NCBI GenBank assembly: GCA_964356195.1
Contig: CAYHGP010000018.1
Coordinates: 1-23,830 of the forward strand
Length of the DNA stretch: 23,830 nt
Source of the DNA: 2-02-FULL-48-14 sp964356195
GTDB lineage: Bacteria > Patescibacteriota > Gracilibacteria > UBA1369 > 2-02-FULL-48-14
Direction: 5' to 3'
Made by a program: the position numbers and the translations under genes. The notes under the pieces were generated by a model. The model ran no database searches. It worked only from the letters and a program-made list of their open reading frames with translations, and was not told where the DNA came from. Shown piece after piece: positions 20,698-23,830 of the stretch (positions are counted from its first letter, which is position 1; each line of letters begins with the position of its first letter).

Positions 20698-21839
20698 ATG
20701 AATAAAATCCAAGCCTTCCTTTCGTCCGTGGCCGTGAAAACCAAAGAGGCCNNNNNNNNNNNNNNNNNNNNNNNNNNNNNNNNNNNNNNNNNNNNNNNNN
20801 NNNNNNNNNNNNNNNNNNNNNNNNNNNNNNNNNNNNNNNNNNNNNNNNNNNTTTTGTGACTTATTTCCTTTCCTATCCGTGGCAAAAATCTTGGCTTAAG
20901 TACAGCTTTGCTATTTTGCTTCCGTTTCTCACGGTTTACTTCGTGGCCATTTTCCTCCGCATCGATCAATACGGTCTCACGGAACTGCGTTACCTCGGGG
21001 TTATTTTGGGACTTCTCCTGACTTTGCTTTCTCTTTACTACTTGTTCTCCAAGGCCAAACGTTTGCAGATTTTCTTTGTTTCCTTCGCTTCGGTGGCTTT
21101 CCTCTTTTCCTTCGGGCCGTGGGGAATTTTTGAACTTTCCGTGCAGAGCCAAGTGGCGCATTTGGAAAATCTTGTTGTGCGCATTGGCGCTCTTCAAGAG
21201 GGTAAGCTTCAGGAGCTAGATGGGACGACTGTAGATGAAAAAATCGTGCAGGAAATCAGTGGAGTGGTGGATTACTTGGCGAATCACGATCGCTTGGATG
21301 AGGTTCAAGAATGGACCGAGCTGGATCTTTCGGACAGTGCGAATGTTTACGACCTGCGCACCGAGTTTATGCAAGAAATGGGACTTACGTTCGATATGTG
21401 GGGTTATTGGGGTGAAATGGATCCACTTTATTCAGGTTATACTGTTGAATACGGACAGCCTCTCGACGTGGCGGGTTATGAGGTGATGTTTCCTTTGGAC
21501 ATTGCTTATGATGTGAATATGGTGGGAAGCACTCTCAACTTCAATTGGAATTCCGAGCAGGACAATGTGGGCAGCGGTGTGAATGAGGTCGGGGACTTGG
21601 TGGTGACTTATGAAGGTTATGACCTTCACTTCGATTTGTTTGCTCTCAAAAATTCTATTGATGCTCAAAACATCGGTGCCGATTCTCTCTCTCCCGAAGT
21701 TCTGACTTTGACCGGGGAGAATGCAAAATTCCGCGCAAAAATTCTCATTGAAAACATCAATTTTAATTTTAAAGACGAGTCGAAAACGACGCTTTACAAT
21801 CTAAACCTTGGAGGGAAATTACTTCTCGATGTGAAGTAG
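20698..21839 (+). CDS. DUF4153-type membrane protein, interrupted by an assembly gap
   Basis: The start (MNKIQAFLSSVAVKTKEA, 20698-20751) is cut by the gap. After it, about 329 codons continue. The first part has several membrane helices (about 21 residues each, e.g. SFAILLPFLTVYFVAIFLRI, YLGVILGLLLTLLSLYYLFS, FASVAFLFSFGPWGIF). The pattern RIDQYGLTELRYLG, SFGPWGIFELSVQSQVAHLE is typical of DUF4153 proteins. The rest is a soluble beta-rich domain. Frames on both sides differ in window coordinates, so the true gap is not 100 bp. Several hundred bases of the N-terminal membrane part are probably missing. Function of the family is unknown. The 3' end overlaps the convergent EEP gene by 21 bp. 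Confidence 0.75.
20752..20851. other. assembly gap (100 N) inside the DUF4153 gene
   Basis: Exactly 100 N. The 18 codons to the left and the membrane domain to the right are most simply one gene. Confidence 0.95.
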
Positions 21840-22757
21840 GGCGAAAATTCCAAGATGATCGGAATCCGTCTTCTCGGTACTGCTGAAGAAGACGGTTTCG
21901 ATTTGGGGTGTTGTGAGAATAAAGTCGATAGGAAGTTGAAAGAGGAAATTGTGGGCGTGCCAGGTAGGAACAATTCCGAAGCCCAGTCGAGAGTCTTTTA
22001 GGCCAGTTGTTTCGAGCAAATCTTGGAAGTAAGGGGACCACGGTGTGCAATTAAAATCTCCTACAACGAGGGTGGGGATTTCGCTGGATTTTACGTAGGT
22101 TTCAATGTCTGCGAATTGCTCGTTTCGTTCTTCGGCATAGGCCTCCGTGACGGGAGCATAGGGATGAACGGCGAGAAGACGGTACGATTGGTCTTCCGGG
22201 ATGAACTGCAGTCCCACTTCGGTTCCCAGGGGAATTTCCTGAAAGGTGCCCGGATTTTTGCTGCCCACCACAATGCCGTGGACTCCTGTTTCACGGGTGA
22301 TTTGAATAAAAGGATATTCGTCTTGGAATGTGGCGAGTTCGTTTTGCCACTGGTGGCCGGCTTCGTGAATCACAAAAATGTCCGGGTCTTTTTTGCTGAG
22401 CAGTGTTTGAAATTCGTCAAAATTTGTATTGGTGTAGTAGAAATTTTGAGAAAGCACGGAAAGGTTTGGAGTGAGAGTGGGGAGGGGAAGACTCGTACCC
22501 TCTGGGGCATCTTCGAGCTTCGCCGAGGAGAGATAGGGAGCAAAGGTGGCGAGGTTGATGCTGATGAGGACGGCAAAAATCAAAGCGGTTTTCCAGCGGT
22601 GAATGGCTGCCGTTATCAGTAAAAGTGCGGTTCCAATGAGGGCGTAGTACACGGTGTAGTGCGTGAAGAGCTCAAAAAACCAGTTGAATCTTCCGAGTAG
22701 GGCAAAGCTTTCGACGGTGAGAGAAACGGCGAGGAGGAGGGAGAGGAATTTTTTCAT
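21819..22757 (-). CDS. membrane-anchored endonuclease/exonuclease/phosphatase-family protein
   Basis: The 312-aa protein has three N-terminal hydrophobic segments (about residues 3-20, 35-53 and 57-75), then an EEP-fold domain (about 95-312) facing outward. EEP hallmarks are LSVLSQNFYYTN (first strand with Asn), IFVIHEAG (metal-binding Glu), RLLAVHPYAP (catalytic His region), TLVVGDFNCTPWSP (Asp and Asn), IDFILTTP and SDHLGIFAL (final Asp-His). Members cut phosphodiesters in DNA, RNA, lipids or inositol phosphates, so the substrate is open. Similar proteins with three N-terminal helices are widespread in bacteria. It is divergent from ftsK and overlaps the DUF4153 gene end by 21 bp. Confidence 0.88.
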   Translation of the reverse strand: MKKFLSLLLAVSLTVESFALLGRFNWFFELFTHYTVYYALIGTALLLITAAIHRWKTALIFAVLISINLATFAPYLSSAKLEDAPEGTSLPLPTLTPNLSVLSQNFYYTNTNFDEFQTLLSKKDPDIFVIHEAGHQWQNELATFQDEYPFIQITRETGVHGIVVGSKNPGTFQEIPLGTEVGLQFIPEDQSYRLLAVHPYAPVTEAYAEERNEQFADIETYVKSSEIPTLVVGDFNCTPWSPYFQDLLETTGLKDSRLGFGIVPTWHAHNFLFQLPIDFILTTPQIETVFFSSTEKTDSDHLGIFALLHIEK

Positions 22758-22820
22758 GGATGCATTCTACACTGCTCATAGACTTTTCCGTGCTGTTTTG
22801 CTAGGATTGGGGCCGATTTT

Positions 22821-23830
22821 ATGGTCAAACGTCGCACCACTCGTCGTCGAAAGAAATCTGCACCTCTCTTCGATTTTGATGTAGAAAGCCATATTGTGCG
22901 TGAAATTTGGGCGGTTTTCTATCTGGCTTTGGCCGCACTCACGTGGCTTTCGCTCAATAAGCAGTTGGGTGTTCTTGGGGATTTATGGGTTTCAGGTTTA
23001 CGTCCTGTTTTTGGGATTGGTCTGGAAGCGGTTCCTTTTGCACTTTTGTTCATGGGAGCTTCCGTATTTTTCTCGAAGAAAGTCAACTGGGGCTTGGCTC
23101 GCCTTATGGGAGTTTTTGCGCTGACGGTTTCGATTCTTGGGTTCATTCATATGGGGGTCGCCGAGACGGATTTGCTCGAAGCGGCACAACGAGGGGAGTC
23201 AGGAGGATATTTCGGTTTTGTGGCTAGTTTTATTTTTACGACTGCTTTTGGTCGCACCGGAGCTTACGTGCTTTTGACCGCTACATTTTTGATTGGAGTT
23301 TTGCTTACTTTACAGATCAGTTTAGGAGCCATCGCTCGCTTTATTACGCCGTCTCCAAAAATGGTGCGTAAGGTGATTCAAGTGGCCACTCCCGAGTTCA
23401 GTGTCACTTCTGATCAAGAAGAGGATGCCGAATTGAAAATTGTGTCTCCTCACGAAAAGAAGGAAGAGGAAAGTTTCAGCATGACTCTTAAAGAACTCAG
23501 TTTGAAGGAAGTGGAGGAACGTTTGGCGCTCGCGAAGGATGATGAAGAAGAAGACGACGTGGTGGATGACGGGGAAATCGTGGTGGTGGATGAGAAAGGA
23601 GCAAAAAAAGATGATGAAGTGGAATGGGCTTACCCGTCCTTGGATTTGCTTGAGATTGGGAAGGCCTCCATTGAAATCAATGAGAGTGACTTGAAGCGCA
23701 AGGCGGATCTTATTAAAACCAAGCTCGAACAATTCGGCATCGATGTGAGTATGCACGAAGTTCATGTGGGGCCCACGGTGGTGCAGTACACGCTGCGTCC
23801 TGCGGATGGGGTGAAGCTTTCTAAAATCAC
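22821..23830 (+). CDS. ftsK: FtsK/SpoIIIE DNA translocase, N-terminal part (runs off the window)
   Basis: FtsK pumps chromosome ends through the closing septum and activates Xer recombination at dif. The 336 visible codons start with a basic cap (MVKRRTTRRRKKSA) and hold four membrane segments (about residues 30-160, e.g. EIWAVFYLALAALTWLSL and AVPFALLFMGASVFF). An acidic linker (about 190-270, very rich in Glu and Asp) follows. The alpha domain then starts with EWAYPSLDLLE, LIKTKLEQFGIDV, HEVHVGPTVVQYTLRPADG and VKLSKI. The ATPase motor lies beyond the end. The short leader has TGC-TAGGAT (22799-22807) 13 nt before the ATG as a weak promoter candidate. Confidence 0.93.
   Translation, partial: MVKRRTTRRRKKSAPLFDFDVESHIVREIWAVFYLALAALTWLSLNKQLGVLGDLWVSGLRPVFGIGLEAVPFALLFMGASVFFSKKVNWGLARLMGVFALTVSILGFIHMGVAETDLLEAAQRGESGGYFGFVASFIFTTAFGRTGAYVLLTATFLIGVLLTLQISLGAIARFITPSPKMVRKVIQVATPEFSVTSDQEEDAELKIVSPHEKKEEESFSMTLKELSLKEVEERLALAKDDEEEDDVVDDGEIVVVDEKGAKKDDEVEWAYPSLDLLEIGKASIEINESDLKRKADLIKTKLEQFGIDVSMHEVHVGPTVVQYTLRPADGVKLSKI

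Noticed and set aside
20856..20858. GTG after the gap as the start of the DUF4153 gene
   Set aside because: The frame is open up to the gap, and an ATG with promoter at 20698 provides a natural start.
2705..20860. A shared sequence motif (GGCC-like) at the borders of the assembly gaps that might explain the breaks
   Set aside because: Only some borders contain it and the tetramer is common; no consistent motif joins all four gaps.
1..23830. CRISPR arrays, insertion sequences, rRNA genes
   Set aside because: No regularly spaced identical repeats, no transposase frames and no rRNA signatures were seen.

Overview
The window looks like part of a small-genome bacterium of the Candidate Phyla Radiation (Patescibacteria, possibly Peregrinibacteria-like). 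This is inferred from gene content and style, not from a marker tree. Genes are tightly packed, Shine-Dalgarno motifs are nearly absent, -10 boxes lie about 20-30 nt before start codons, ComEC is short, and fermentative phosphoketolase genes are present. UGA is a normal stop codon here (for example at 582-584, 1925-1927 and 3195-3197), which argues against the Gracilibacteria/Absconditabacteria code in which UGA means glycine. Four runs of exactly 100 N (2720-2819, 13471-13570, 19057-19156, 20752-20851) are scaffold gaps of unknown true size. All of them fall in or between coding sequences and damage comEC, xfp, gltX with its downstream neighbour, and a DUF4153 gene.

Layout. (1) 1-2000 is an accessory module. 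Two paralogous 137-aa proteins of unknown function flank a Xer/integron-type tyrosine recombinase. Each paralog is followed by the same short hairpin element, and the similarity between copies continues, almost without gaps, to the start codon of comEC. (2) 2007-4368 holds comEC, a methyltransferase, a membrane protein and a small conserved protein, with a strong bidirectional terminator at 4121-4152. (3) 4369-4785 holds repeats, two promoters and tRNA-Glu(UUC). (4) 4786-5673 is a DUF4349 lipoprotein. (5) 9912 to 5734 on the minus strand is one compact operon, rpmH-rnpA-yidC-jag-(SLH/RlpA)-(FtsL-like)-nth, starting at a near-consensus promoter. It joins ribosome and RNase P parts, membrane insertion, cell-wall and septum factors, and DNA repair. 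(6) 10057-12015 encodes a large one-pass membrane protein with a degenerate PP2C-like cytoplasmic domain and a propeller-like outer domain.

(7) 11994-17613 is a fermentation block. Phosphoketolase (xfp) makes acetyl phosphate, acetate kinase (ackA) converts it to acetate and ATP, phosphotransacetylase (pta) links it to acetyl-CoA, and an NDH-2-type NADH dehydrogenase directly follows xfp. ackA and xfp diverge from overlapping promoters built into one near-palindrome. (8) 17627-19056 holds a small lipoprotein, a zinc-ribbon protein and an Ala-rich protein. (9) 19157-20631 is gltX, translationally coupled to a solo HicB-like antitoxin gene. (10) 20698-23830 holds a DUF4153 membrane protein, a membrane-anchored endonuclease/exonuclease/phosphatase-family protein and the 5' part of ftsK.

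The best candidate for something undescribed is the duplicated gene-hairpin unit around the recombinase. Next are the self-overlapping divergent promoters and the HicB-GltX coupling.
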